Positions 16,385 through 24,484 are shown, counted from the stretch's first letter. The stretch: DNA of 39,333 bases from Eshraghiella sp964441705 (GCA_964441705.1 CAYTWF010000021.1:1-39333); one strand, 5' to 3'. Notes: generated by a model from the letters alone, not told the origin. Translations and numbers: made by a program.

Positions 16385-16657
16385 TCAACGCCCGATGTAT
16401 GTACCAAAATTTGACCAGAGTTCAGTCATAAAATCTACTATATTATTCATAATCCAGGACCCGAAAATCATGACACCGACAAATACGGCAACAATTTTGG
16501 GAACAAAAGTAAGTGTCTGCTCCTGAATAGATGTAAGTGTCTGAAAGATACTGATAATCAGACCTACCACAAGAGAAATAATCAGTAGGGGAGCTGAACA
16601 TTCAACAATAAGAAATAAAGCTCTTCTGGTTATATCTATAACCTGTTGTTCTGTCAT
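16385..16657 (-). CDS. fliQ: Flagellar export gate protein FliQ
   Basis: A 90-aa FliQ with two membrane hairpin helices (about residues 13-40 and 52-78) and the standard beginning 'MTEQQVIDITRRALF'. The frame is open upstream to 16717, inside fliP, but the family length of about 89 residues and an AAAGGA site support ATG at 16657. It lies 17 bp after the fliP stop and belongs to the FliPQR core. Confidence 0.95.
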   Translation of the reverse strand: MTEQQVIDITRRALFLIVECSAPLLIISLVVGLIISIFQTLTSIQEQTLTFVPKIVAVFVGVMIFGSWIMNNIVDFMTELWSNFGTYIGR

Positions 16658-16674
16658 ATCTGTTCTGTCCTTTG

Positions 16675-17481
16675 CTAATAAAATGATTTGACAAGATTGC
16701 CAATTATCAAATCCCATCCGTCTGCCATAATAAATAACAATATCTTAAATGGCAGGGAAATTGTTGTAGGCGGCAGCATCATCATACCCATTGACATCAA
16801 TGCCGATGCTACAACCATATCTATAATTATAAAAGGAATGTATATCAAAAATCCTATTATAAACGCAATTCTAAGTTCACTGACAATAAAGCTTGGTATC
16901 AGAACATATGTAGGAATATCGTCGTAATCCTCTGCATCTGTAATATTGGCAATCTCCATGAACATACGAATATCCTTGGTATTGGTCTGTTCAAACATAA
17001 AATCACGTATTGGTTCAATACCAACATCATACGCCTCTTCGGCGCTTATCTCACTATTGGATAAAGGAACAATTGCATCCTTGTACACTGTCTGAAAGGT
17101 TGGAGCCATAATAAAAAACGTCAGAAAAAGCGAAAGCCCAATCAGAATCTGGTTAGGCGGTGCTGTCTGCGTTCCAAGAGCTGCTCTTGTAAAATGCAGA
17201 ACAATTATTATTCTTGTAAAGGATGTAAGCATAATAAGAATGGAAGGTGCCAGTGCAATTACAGTTAATACAAGCATTATCTGTAAAACATTTGCAAGGT
17301 CACTTCCATCTCCTGCTGATATTCCAATTGTTAAATTGCTGGAGCTATCTGCTGTTGTAGTCTCCTGTGTTGTCTGCTCTGTAGCTTTAACACTAACCTG
17401 ATAACGTGAGGTAATCAAAAGCACCATAACGAGCATGACAGCCAACTTAATGATTTTTGAAAAAAGCTTACTTTTCTTCAT
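16675..17481 (-). CDS. fliP: Flagellar export gate protein FliP
   Basis: A 268-aa FliP. After a cleavable-type signal sequence (about residues 2-33, Lys-rich start then 'LAVMLVMVLLITS') comes a short Thr/Ser/Glu-rich spacer and the conserved body 'TSFTRIIIVLHFTRAALGTQ', 'PPNQILIGLSLFLTFF', and the C-terminal 'GMMMLPPTTISLPFKILLF'. It is the main part of the FliPQR export pore. ATG at 17481 is chosen because GAGG lies upstream and the signal peptide then has normal length; earlier in-frame Met codons exist up to 17505. The gene overlaps fliO by 14 bp. The acidic Thr-rich spacer after the signal peptide is longer than in B. subtilis FliP, as I recall it. Confidence 0.94.
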   Translation of the reverse strand: MKKSKLFSKIIKLAVMLVMVLLITSRYQVSVKATEQTTQETTTADSSSNLTIGISAGDGSDLANVLQIMLVLTVIALAPSILIMLTSFTRIIIVLHFTRAALGTQTAPPNQILIGLSLFLTFFIMAPTFQTVYKDAIVPLSNSEISAEEAYDVGIEPIRDFMFEQTNTKDIRMFMEIANITDAEDYDDIPTYVLIPSFIVSELRIAFIIGFLIYIPFIIIDMVVASALMSMGMMMLPPTTISLPFKILLFIMADGWDLIIGNLVKSFY

Positions 17482-17845
17482 CTTCTGTCTCATCCTCATC
17501 ATCATGTGATATTTTAAATCTGTTAAATATAGAACTGAATGATTCAGCTTTTGAAGTATCAGTCAACTCAAGTGTATCCTCGTTAATCTCACCAATTGTT
17601 GTTACCGTATCCTTACAGACAGCTATAAGAAAACACTTATCACCTGTCTTAACAATCTCAAGCACCTTATTATTAGACAGCCTGAGGCTCTCTATTATCT
17701 TGATATTGCCATGTGATATCTGTTTCTTCTGATATGAGCCTATCCATCTGGTTGTAAAATATGTAATAGCAAGAACCAGTATAAATATAAGAGTGACTGT
17801 AATAAACTGGGCAATGCTGTTGTCCATAACTGATACAGTAATCAT
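17468..17845 (-). CDS. fliO: Flagellar biosynthesis protein FliO (FliZ-type)
   Basis: A 125-aa protein with one membrane helix (about residues 12-32) followed by a small cytoplasmic beta domain ('GNIKIIESLRLSNNKVLEIV', 'KCFLIAVCKDTVTTIGEI') and an acidic tail. This is the FliO pattern; FliO helps FliP assemble in the membrane. The position between cheY and fliP matches B. subtilis fliZ (fliO). The ATG comes one base after the cheY stop with a TAGGA site. Sequence conservation in this family is low, so position carries much of the weight. Confidence 0.92.
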   Translation of the reverse strand: MITVSVMDNSIAQFITVTLIFILVLAITYFTTRWIGSYQKKQISHGNIKIIESLRLSNNKVLEIVKTGDKCFLIAVCKDTVTTIGEINEDTLELTDTSKAESFSSIFNRFKISHDDEDETEDEEK

Positions 17846-17846
17846 A

Positions 17847-18209
17847 TTATCCTACTACTTTTCTAACAGCTTCAAGAACTCTGTCTGCCTGGAAAGGCTT
17901 AACAATAAAGTCCTTTGCTCCTGACTGAATTGATTCAATAACCATTGCCTGCTGTCCCATTGCAGAACACATAATAACTGCGGCACCGGCATCATATTCC
18001 TTAATCTTCTTAAGGGCCTGAATTCCATCCATCTCAGGCATTGTTATATCCATCAGCACAAGATCAGGCTTAAGTTCAGCATACTTATCAACTGCCTTCG
18101 CCCCATTCTCTGCTTCTCCAACTACAGTATAGCCGTTCTTGCTAAGGATATCCTTAATCATCATCCTCATGAACGCTGCATCATCGCATATTAAAATATT
18201 CTTTGCCAT
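17847..18209 (-). CDS. cheY: Chemotaxis response regulator CheY
   Basis: A 120-aa single receiver domain. The acidic pair Asp9/Asp10, phospho-acceptor Asp54 ('VLMDITMPEMDG'), Ser83 at the switch position ('IMCSAMGQ') and Lys105 ('FIVKPF') are all present. CheY-P binds the N-terminal peptides of FliM and FliY in the C ring. The gene is after fliY and before fliO, as in B. subtilis. An 81-bp AT-rich gap precedes it, one of the larger gaps in the operon. Confidence 0.97.
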   Translation of the reverse strand: MAKNILICDDAAFMRMMIKDILSKNGYTVVGEAENGAKAVDKYAELKPDLVLMDITMPEMDGIQALKKIKEYDAGAAVIMCSAMGQQAMVIESIQSGAKDFIVKPFQADRVLEAVRKVVG

Positions 18210-18290
18210 ACCTTTATCTCTCCAATCATTAATTTAATGCTTCTAATAAGTTATATTATACAATATTAATTATATTTTTCCTACTATTTT
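18210..18290 (-). promoter_or_regulatory. AT-rich gap before cheY with possible weak promoter
   Basis: This 81-bp interval is markedly AT-rich compared with its surroundings. On the minus strand it contains TATAAT at 18256-18261, but no good -35 lies 16-18 bp upstream. A GGAGAG site follows close to the cheY start. A secondary promoter giving extra cheY transcription is possible but weakly supported. I see no hairpin of note. Confidence 0.25.
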
Positions 18291-19586
18291 TTACTTGATT
18301 ATCTCAGTTATTTTTACACCGAAGCTTTCTTCAATGACAACAACCTCTCCTCGTGCTACATATTTGCCATTAACAAGCACATCTATAGGCTCTCCGGCTA
18401 TTTTATTAAGCTCTACGATGGTTCCCGGAGCGAACTCCAAAATATCTTTAATTGACTTGGTGGTTCTTCCAAGCTCAACCGTTACTTCCAGTGGAACATC
18501 CATAATCAAATCTATGTTCTCATGTCCCTGTATGTTCTGCATACCTGTAAACGGCTGAAACGCTGCTGGCTGTACATTAACATTATCCTGCTGTGGCATT
18601 CCATATCCCGGCATTGGCTGTCCATACATTGGCATTCCGTAGCCCGGCATCGGCATTCCCTGCTGTGGCATTCCATAACCCGGCATTGGCATTCCCTGTT
18701 GTGGCATTCCATAGCCCGGCATTGGTTGTCCCTGAGGCATCTCCTGTTGTGGCATAGCCTGCTGATTCATGCCCTGGGAAGGCGCCTGTTCTCCAGGTGA
18801 TGCTGCCATCTCCGGAATCTCTAGCTCCTCATCAGCATCGCTATCTCCTCCACCAAGTACGCCCTGGCTGAAGGTCTCATAAAGATTCTGTGCGAAATCA
18901 AAAGGATATAGCTGCATTATCTCACTGTCAATCAGTGAACCAATAGTCATTCTGAATGATACCTTAACAAATTTGGTCTTAAGGAACGCCGGCAGCTTAT
19001 CATGCTCCTGACTCTCATTCAGGTCTACCAGATTGGCAACCGGTGGACTGATATCGATTTTTTTACCAAGCATGGATGACATTGACGTAGCCGCAGAGCC
19101 CATCATCTGGTTCATTGCCTCACCAATAGCACTGAGGTGAAGTTCCCCAATAGGGTCATCACTTGCAACTCCTTCGCCACCCATCATAAGGTCTGTAATT
19201 ATCTTAACATCCCGTTCCCTGAGTACCAGAACGTTATTGCCATCAAGACCAGCTGTATATGATATCTGCAGAAAAACACAAGGTCTGTCATATGAATCTG
19301 CTAAATCATCCCAGGTCAGATATGTTACCTGTGGGGTTGTGATGTTAACAGTCTGATTAAGAAGAGTACTGAGAGTTGTTGCTGCTGTACCCATACTGAT
19401 ATTGGATATCTCTCCGATGGCATCCTTCTGTTCATCTGTTAATGTCTCATTATTGTCTCCGGACGCATTAGCTGCTGGCGGCGTATCTTCAATGTCAGCA
19501 GGATTATCAGCCGTGCTATCTGAATCACCAAGATTGGCCTGAGCTAATAAAGCATTAATCTCGTCCTGTGATAACATTCCATCCAT
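18291..19586 (-). CDS. fliY: Flagellar switch / CheY-P phosphatase FliY (FliN-type)
   Basis: A 431-aa FliY. The N-terminal peptide 'MLSQDEINALLAQ' is a CheY-P-binding motif. A CheC-like domain (about 50-245) has two complete phosphatase sites: D55-x3-E59-x2-N62 with Pro85, and S152-x3-E156-x2-N159 with Pro181. A Met/Pro/Gly/Gln-rich linker (about 260-345) holds four 12-residue repeats. The C-terminal FliN domain (about 360-431, 'VPLEVTVELGRTTKSIKDIL') builds the C ring. It begins 3 bp after fliM, with AGGAG upstream. The repeat linker makes the protein longer than B. subtilis FliY (about 378 aa). Confidence 0.96.
   Translation of the reverse strand: MDGMLSQDEINALLAQANLGDSDSTADNPADIEDTPPAANASGDNNETLTDEQKDAIGEISNISMGTAATTLSTLLNQTVNITTPQVTYLTWDDLADSYDRPCVFLQISYTAGLDGNNVLVLRERDVKIITDLMMGGEGVASDDPIGELHLSAIGEAMNQMMGSAATSMSSMLGKKIDISPPVANLVDLNESQEHDKLPAFLKTKFVKVSFRMTIGSLIDSEIMQLYPFDFAQNLYETFSQGVLGGGDSDADEELEIPEMAASPGEQAPSQGMNQQAMPQQEMPQGQPMPGYGMPQQGMPMPGYGMPQQGMPMPGYGMPMYGQPMPGYGMPQQDNVNVQPAAFQPFTGMQNIQGHENIDLIMDVPLEVTVELGRTTKSIKDILEFAPGTIVELNKIAGEPIDVLVNGKYVARGEVVVIEESFGVKITEIIK
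18579..18722. repeat. Four in-frame 36-bp tandem repeats within fliY
   Basis: The segment encodes residues 289-336 as four 12-residue units of the type MPGYGMPQQGMP. The first two units are identical in protein, the third ends MYGQP and the fourth ends QQDNV. The DNA copies are also close, so the array could gain or lose 36-bp units by slippage without breaking the frame. It lies in the linker between the CheC-like and FliN domains. Confidence 0.9.
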
Positions 19587-19589
19587 CTT

Positions 19590-20570
19590 TTATTCGTCTC
19601 CTCTCAATATCTGAGTCAGCCTGACTGCATAATTCTCATTGGAAGAACCAGGCAGTGCTGTAAATTTCTTAATATTACCTACATATACATCCAGTTCCTC
19701 GTCCATCTTGGTATCAAGTCTAATAATATCTCCAATGCTCAGATTAAGGAAATCATTAACTGAGATGGAACTTGTACCAAGTACCGCTTTAACAGGAATT
19801 CTGGCCTTGGATATCAATGAGGATATGGCATCCTCATAGGTATTAACATCTTTATTCTGCATTGTTGAGAACCAGTATTTGGTATTAAGCTTATCCATTA
19901 CCGGCTCAAGCACTATATATGGAAGACAGATGTTCATCAAACCTTCAACATCGCCTATCTTCATGCTTATTGTAACAATTGCTATCATTTCACTTGGCGA
20001 AATAATCTGAGCGAACTGGGAATTAGTCTCAATTCGTTCAAGTCTTGGCACAATGCTTAAAACATTCTGCCATGGCTCCCTTAGCAGATTAACGCATATA
20101 TTAAACATTCGTTCAAGAATTGTCAGCTCAATTTCTGAAAAATCACGTCCTTTTTCCAGCGGCTTTCCAAGTCCACCCAAAAGACGGTCAACTATAGCAA
20201 AGCCAAGATTGGACGCCAGCTCCATAACAATATTGCCATCCAAGGGTTCAAAATTAATTACTCCAAGCAAAACCGGATTAGACAATGCATTGGAAAACTC
20301 AGAATACGTAACCGCCTCTGAATTCATAACCTCAACCTGAACTGACCTTCTAAGATATGCCGGAAGATTGGTGGATAAAAGTCTTCCGTAATGTTCAAAT
20401 ATAATCTCAAGTGTACGAAGATGTTCTTTTGAAAATTTGGCAGGTCTGGCAAAATCATAATTCTTAACAGATTTTTCTTCGCTGCCCTTCATCTCATCGA
20501 CATCTAGCTCGCCGCTGCTGAGTGCCTTTAGCAGATTATCAATCTCATTCTGCGAAAGTACTTCGCCCAT
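19590..20570 (-). CDS. fliM: Flagellar motor switch protein FliM
   Basis: A 326-aa FliM. The N-terminal 'LSQNEIDNLLKAL' binds CheY-P. The middle CheC-like domain (about 40-225) includes 'ANLGFAIVDRLLGG' style elements and 'SPSEMIAIVTI'; it lacks the phosphatase Glu-Asn pattern, as expected. The C-terminal FliN-like domain (about 245-320) has 'VPVKAVLGTSSISVNDFL'. It connects FliG to FliN/FliY in the C ring. The ATG has an AAGGTGAG site, and fliY follows within 3 bp. Confidence 0.97.
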   Translation of the reverse strand: MGEVLSQNEIDNLLKALSSGELDVDEMKGSEEKSVKNYDFARPAKFSKEHLRTLEIIFEHYGRLLSTNLPAYLRRSVQVEVMNSEAVTYSEFSNALSNPVLLGVINFEPLDGNIVMELASNLGFAIVDRLLGGLGKPLEKGRDFSEIELTILERMFNICVNLLREPWQNVLSIVPRLERIETNSQFAQIISPSEMIAIVTISMKIGDVEGLMNICLPYIVLEPVMDKLNTKYWFSTMQNKDVNTYEDAISSLISKARIPVKAVLGTSSISVNDFLNLSIGDIIRLDTKMDEELDVYVGNIKKFTALPGSSNENYAVRLTQILRGDE

Positions 20571-20608
20571 CTTCTCTCACCTTCTTTCAAGTATAACATA
20601 TTAGTCGT

Positions 20609-21127
20609 CTACTGAACAGCGTACTGTCCCAGATTGATTCCGCATATTGTATCTGTCTCAAACAAGCCCTGAAGCTTTGTAAGAATATCATTCTGAACTG
20701 TTGTTTTGTCAATATTGGATGCTGTATAGTTACTTACCGCATCAATACAGGTACTTGCAACAATGCTCATTGCTTTATCGATTGATGCAGATACTGTGTC
20801 ATAATCCTTCGCCTTTGAATTAAGACTTATGGTTACTGCAAATTTGCAATAATGCATCTTGCCGTCAGCATCAGATTTCAAGCTCACAATAGTATACGCA
20901 TCTGTTGAAAACTTAACATCCACAGTCGCAATATCTGTAACCGAAACCTGTCCATCTCCGCTTTCCTGTTCTCCTCCTGCATTAAGGTCTACTATTGCTC
21001 CAATCTTATCTACCAGCTTGGAGGTCTTATTGATTGCCGGTACGAAAGTGAATACCATCATTACTGTCAAAATAAGATTAACCAAAACAAGTGCAAGAGT
21101 AATAACATTCATTAAGCCTTTTTTCAT
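20609..21127 (-). CDS. fliL: Flagellar basal body-associated protein FliL
   Basis: A 172-aa protein with a short Lys start, one membrane helix (about residues 7-30) and an extracytoplasmic domain ending 'ICGINLGQYAVQ'. This pattern and the place after motB and before fliM match FliL, which surrounds the stator and supports torque. Sequence identity in the family is low. The ribosome binding site is a modest GGTGGTG. The 64-bp gap before it is larger than most in this operon. Confidence 0.9.
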   Translation of the reverse strand: MKKGLMNVITLALVLVNLILTVMMVFTFVPAINKTSKLVDKIGAIVDLNAGGEQESGDGQVSVTDIATVDVKFSTDAYTIVSLKSDADGKMHYCKFAVTISLNSKAKDYDTVSASIDKAMSIVASTCIDAVSNYTASNIDKTTVQNDILTKLQGLFETDTICGINLGQYAVQ

Positions 21128-21191
21128 TGTATCACCACCAGCGCCGGATTAATACCGGTTCCTTTCGTCTGTCTATTATCAAATCATACTA

Positions 21192-21989
21192 TCAGCTGTT
21201 ATAGCTATTGTATATTTTAATCTCAACTCTTCTATTCTGTGCTCGTCCCTCTGCTGTATCGTTAGATGCCACCGGGTCATACTCGCCACGTCCTGAATGC
21301 TTAAGATTCGTAGGTGAAACCCCCTTATTCTGAACAAGATAATCAAATACTGCCAGTGCACGAAAATCCGAAAGCACATCATTACTTGGATATTTCTCTG
21401 AATTAATTGGAATATTATCCGTATGTCCTTCTATCTCAATAAGGTTATCTTCATACATAATAAGAATATTACCAACCTCATCAAGAACCGCCGTAGAATC
21501 TGCTGTTAAATCTGCTGATGCTGACTGGAACAGCAGTGCGCCCTTCATATTCAGACACACATAATGCTGGGTAACCTGAACATCAATCTGGCTTGACAGC
21601 CCCGCCTTATCAATTATATTCTCAATCGCTTCTCCCATCTGCTCAGACTCATTCATCTCAGCCTGGGAAAGCTTGTCAATTGCTTCCTGAATATCATCTG
21701 TATTCTCACCACTGGAGCTTAAGCCCATACTTGTGTAATACTCACTTAGTTCATTAAGCTGGCTGGCACCGCTTGCTATAAGCATTCCATCCTCTAGTCC
21801 TGAGGAACCGCCTGACAGCACATTGTAGCTTGAAGAAAAAGAAGCTATTACCTCCTGAAATTTCTCAGCATCAACTGTTGACATTGAGAACAGAAGAACG
21901 AAAAAACAAAGCAGCAGGTTCATAAGGTCGGAAAATGTATTCATCCACCCATCAGTTTTGACTTTTTCTTCCTCACTCTTCTTAGCCAT
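21192..21989 (-). CDS. motB: Stator protein MotB (PomB/MotS-like features)
   Basis: A 265-aa MotB: short basic N-terminus, one membrane helix (about 18-37) with the ion-carrying Asp21 in 'TFSDLMNLLLCFFVLLFS', a linker with plug-like region, and a C-terminal OmpA-like peptidoglycan-binding domain ('IEGHTDNIPINSEKYPSN' and 'GRAQNRRVEIKIY'). ATG at 21989 is chosen over earlier in-frame codons because GAGGAG precedes it and it overlaps the motA stop in ATGGCTAA, typical of stator pairs. The helix is closer to PomB of sodium motors than to E. coli MotB, so the coupling ion may be sodium. Confidence 0.95.
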   Translation of the reverse strand: MAKKSEEEKVKTDGWMNTFSDLMNLLLCFFVLLFSMSTVDAEKFQEVIASFSSSYNVLSGGSSGLEDGMLIASGASQLNELSEYYTSMGLSSSGENTDDIQEAIDKLSQAEMNESEQMGEAIENIIDKAGLSSQIDVQVTQHYVCLNMKGALLFQSASADLTADSTAVLDEVGNILIMYEDNLIEIEGHTDNIPINSEKYPSNDVLSDFRALAVFDYLVQNKGVSPTNLKHSGRGEYDPVASNDTAEGRAQNRRVEIKIYNSYNS

Positions 21990-22791
21990 TAATCTCCTCA
22001 CCTCCGGCTTCTTCACCATCGCCGTACTTGCTACGGTCTGCAGGTGCAAGGAATGACTTGAGCTTCTCTTCTATTACACGAGGATTCTCACCAGCCTGTA
22101 TTGATAACAGACCTTCAATCATAACCTCTTTAAGTGTTATCTCTTCTGAATTGTTGGAACGGAGCTTGTTGGCAACCGGAAGTGCAATCCAGTTGGCAAG
22201 CATGGAGCCATAAAGTGTTGTAATAAGGGCAACACTCATGTTAGGTCCAATGGACCCGGAATCTGACATGTTCTTAAGCATATTGATAAGTCCGATAAGG
22301 GTACCAACCATACCCCAGGCAGGTCCCATGGCAGCCAGCGTATCCCAGAAGGATATTACCTTTCTGTGTCTCTGTTCAATGCACGCAATCTCTGTCTCAA
22401 GGATTGCTCTTACAAGGTCCGGCTCTGTACCATCTACAATAAGGAGAATTCCTTTTTTCATAAATGCATCATCAAGCCCCTCTGCAGCCTCCTCTAACGC
22501 CAATAAGCCTTCCTTACGTGCTACGTTGGAAAGCTCAATTATCTTCTTAATTATCTCTGTCTGCTCGTATTTACGCTGCTTGATAGCCATCGTAAAGCCT
22601 TTAAGTCCTGTAACAAAGTCGCTCATCTTGTATGAAACCATGGTAGCACCAAATGCACCACCCAGTGTAATAAGCACTGACTTAAAATCCACAAAGTTAC
22701 CAAGTGCTCCAAATCCCTGGTCACCGGTTACAATACCCATGATAACAAGACCAAAGCACAGCACAATTCCTATGAGAGTCGCAAGATCCAT
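21982..22791 (-). CDS. motA: Stator protein MotA (PomA/MotP-like features)
   Basis: A 269-aa MotA/PomA family stator with four membrane helices (about 3-22, 35-52, 152-173, 184-206). The cytoplasmic loop has Arg92 and Glu100, at the spacing of E. coli Arg90/Glu98. Helix 3 has 'GMVGTLIGL' (Thr164) and helix 4 'ALITTLYGS' (Thr191, Thr192), matching the threonine positions in PomA of sodium-driven motors. ATG at 22791 is used; an in-frame GTG at 22800 is an alternative and would add three residues. It is followed by motB with an 8-bp overlap. In B. subtilis motAB lies outside the fla/che operon. Confidence 0.95.
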   Translation of the reverse strand: MDLATLIGIVLCFGLVIMGIVTGDQGFGALGNFVDFKSVLITLGGAFGATMVSYKMSDFVTGLKGFTMAIKQRKYEQTEIIKKIIELSNVARKEGLLALEEAAEGLDDAFMKKGILLIVDGTEPDLVRAILETEIACIEQRHRKVISFWDTLAAMGPAWGMVGTLIGLINMLKNMSDSGSIGPNMSVALITTLYGSMLANWIALPVANKLRSNNSEEITLKEVMIEGLLSIQAGENPRVIEEKLKSFLAPADRSKYGDGEEAGGEEING

Positions 22792-22852
22792 CTTTTCCAC
22801 CCACTTCTTTTCAGTCTGTATATTACAAAATATCTATATTACAATGAAAAAT

Positions 22853-23053
22853 TTAATCCATTTTAAATAAATCGGCAAAAACTGCCCTTTTATACGATAA
22901 TACTAAATTTTTCACTTCTTGTCTACTTTCTTTTACTAATAATTTGCGTCCGGTTGTCAATGTGATTACCGTATCCGGCGTAGTATCAATAATTTCAATC
23001 AGTTCAGGATTAATTGTAAATTGTGTACCATTAAAACGTGTAAGGTCTATCAT
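22853..23053 (-). CDS. swrD: Flagellar operon protein FlbD/SwrD
   Basis: A 66-aa FlbD-family protein with the signature 'MIDLTRFNGTQFTINPELIE' and 'TPDTVITLTTGRKLLVKES'. In B. subtilis the homologue SwrD is needed for full swarming motor power, probably through the stator. ATG at 23053 is chosen: the GGGAGG site lies 7 bp upstream and the start matches the family. The frame stays open further upstream through an unrelated stretch that contains a strong hairpin, so earlier starts are unlikely. It is followed by motA, in line with a role in torque. Confidence 0.95.
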   Translation of the reverse strand: MIDLTRFNGTQFTINPELIEIIDTTPDTVITLTTGRKLLVKESRQEVKNLVLSYKRAVFADLFKMD

Positions 23054-23085
23054 TATCATACCTCCCTCATTCAATACCTTAAAAT

Positions 23086-23114
23086 ATCCTGCCTGTGTCA
23101 TACACAGGCAGGAT
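23086..23114 (-). terminator. Strong hairpin between flgE and swrD (possible attenuator)
   Basis: A perfect 13-bp stem (23086-23098 with 102-114 of the same kilobase, that is 23102-23114) with a 3-nt loop. The transcript side continues as ATTTTAAGG, so the U-run is short. It could end a share of transcripts after flgE or protect an RNA 3' end after processing. The left arm of the stem on the minus strand begins just after the flgE stop codon region. Confidence 0.55.
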
Positions 23115-23121
23115 TAACTAA

Positions 23122-24453
23122 TTATCTCTTAAGATTAATTAATTCTTCAAGTAATGTATCAGATACTGTTATAATTCTTGAATTAGCCTGATAACCTCTC
23201 TGTGTTGTAATCATATCAGTAAATTCTGCTGCCAGGTCAACGTTAGACATTTCAAGTACACCAGTTGTCATATAACCGCCATCTGCTGTAATATTCTTAC
23301 CAATTCCATCAAACTCACCTGAGTTAAGAGTTGCAGAGAAAATATTATCACCCTGTTTCTCAAGACCTGAAAGATTAGTAAATGTAGCAACAGCAATCTG
23401 TGCTATTACTCTCTGGTCTCCATTGGTATATGAACCGGATATCGTACCATCCTTACCAATGCTTACTCCTGAAAGTGAACCAACCTGACGGCCTGCACCC
23501 ATTCCATCTACATCGCCCCTATCAGCCTTAATTGATGTCTCTGTACCAAGGCATGTCATTTTGGAGAAATCAAGTGTAATATCTGCTCCAAGAGAATCTA
23601 TTCCCAGGGCTGTTGTGTTTAGTGTTACAGTTGTGCTTCCCTCAGTTGTACCGCCATCAGTGGATGTAAGTGCACCTGTTGAGGTATTAAAGGTTAAGTT
23701 CACTCCATCTAAAAGTGCATCAAGAGTAGCCTGTTCCACCTCCACCGGATTGCCATCACAGGAAAGTGCTGTAGCTGCCACATCATAAGCATAATCACTG
23801 TCTGCTGACTGATTGAATTTTAGAGTTACCTGATACTTATAGCCTAATGAATCATAAAAGGTTACATTAGCAGAACGTCCGGTATCAGTTGTAAAATCCT
23901 CATCCTCTTTATTAAGGTTACCTGATATAACCTCGTTAGTTGTTGCAATTGGTGATGCATACTGGTTAGCAGGTGAATACAGGCATATTGGTGATACGTT
24001 GGTAACCTGAACATTACCATCCTGGTCTGCCTGCCAGCCCATTACCGAGTAGCCCTGTGAGGTTACAAGATTACCTGCTGAATCTACTGTAAAATTACCC
24101 GCCTTGGTGAAGAAATTCTCTCCACCCTTGCTGACGATAAACATTGAATCTCCATTAATCATTATATCAAACGGATTAGAGGTTGACTGTGAACCTCCTG
24201 TATCTGAAACTCTTGTTGATATTGAAGATACGGTAGAACCAAGACCTATCTGCTTGGCATTGGTACCGCCTGCGCCAGTCTCTGCATTAGCTCCTGATGC
24301 ATTTGAGGTGGTCTGATACAAAACATCACTGAATGTAACAGACTGTGCCTTATATCCTACAGTATTAACATTGGCGATATTGTTACCAATAACGTCCATC
24401 TTGGTCTGGTGTGTTTTAAGTCCGGCAACACCAGAGTAAAGTGCTCTCATCAT
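23122..24453 (-). CDS. flgE: Flagellar hook protein FlgE
   Basis: A 443-aa hook protein. The N-terminal rod/hook signature 'LYSGVAGLKTHQTKMDVIGN' with 'NIANVNTVGYKAQSVTFSD' and the C-terminal coiled coil 'NVDLAAEFTDMITTQRGYQA' are both present, with a large surface domain between them (about 150-350). It is exported and polymerises outside the cell to a length set by FliK. Two adjacent ATG codons (24453, 24450) follow AGGAGGT; the first is used. A small hairpin covers the ribosome binding site. Length is between B. subtilis FlgE (264) and the larger clostridial hook proteins. Confidence 0.96.
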   Translation of the reverse strand: MMRALYSGVAGLKTHQTKMDVIGNNIANVNTVGYKAQSVTFSDVLYQTTSNASGANAETGAGGTNAKQIGLGSTVSSISTRVSDTGGSQSTSNPFDIMINGDSMFIVSKGGENFFTKAGNFTVDSAGNLVTSQGYSVMGWQADQDGNVQVTNVSPICLYSPANQYASPIATTNEVISGNLNKEDEDFTTDTGRSANVTFYDSLGYKYQVTLKFNQSADSDYAYDVAATALSCDGNPVEVEQATLDALLDGVNLTFNTSTGALTSTDGGTTEGSTTVTLNTTALGIDSLGADITLDFSKMTCLGTETSIKADRGDVDGMGAGRQVGSLSGVSIGKDGTISGSYTNGDQRVIAQIAVATFTNLSGLEKQGDNIFSATLNSGEFDGIGKNITADGGYMTTGVLEMSNVDLAAEFTDMITTQRGYQANSRIITVSDTLLEELINLKR

Positions 24454-24464
24454 AATTAAATTAC

Positions 24465-24484
24465 CTCCTGGAAATTTTCCGGAG
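24465..24484 (-). promoter_or_regulatory. Hairpin overlapping the flgE ribosome binding site
   Basis: On the minus strand CTCCGGAA (24477-24484) can pair with TTCC-A-GGAG (24465-24473), giving 8 bp with one bulged base and a 3-nt loop. The GGAG arm is the Shine-Dalgarno of flgE. This could lower or tune hook translation until it is opened by ribosomes or a factor. The evidence is pairing only. Confidence 0.4.

Noticed and set aside
22853..23101. Longer swrD reading through the hairpin
   Set aside because: The added residues do not match the family; GGGAGG is placed for ATG 23053.
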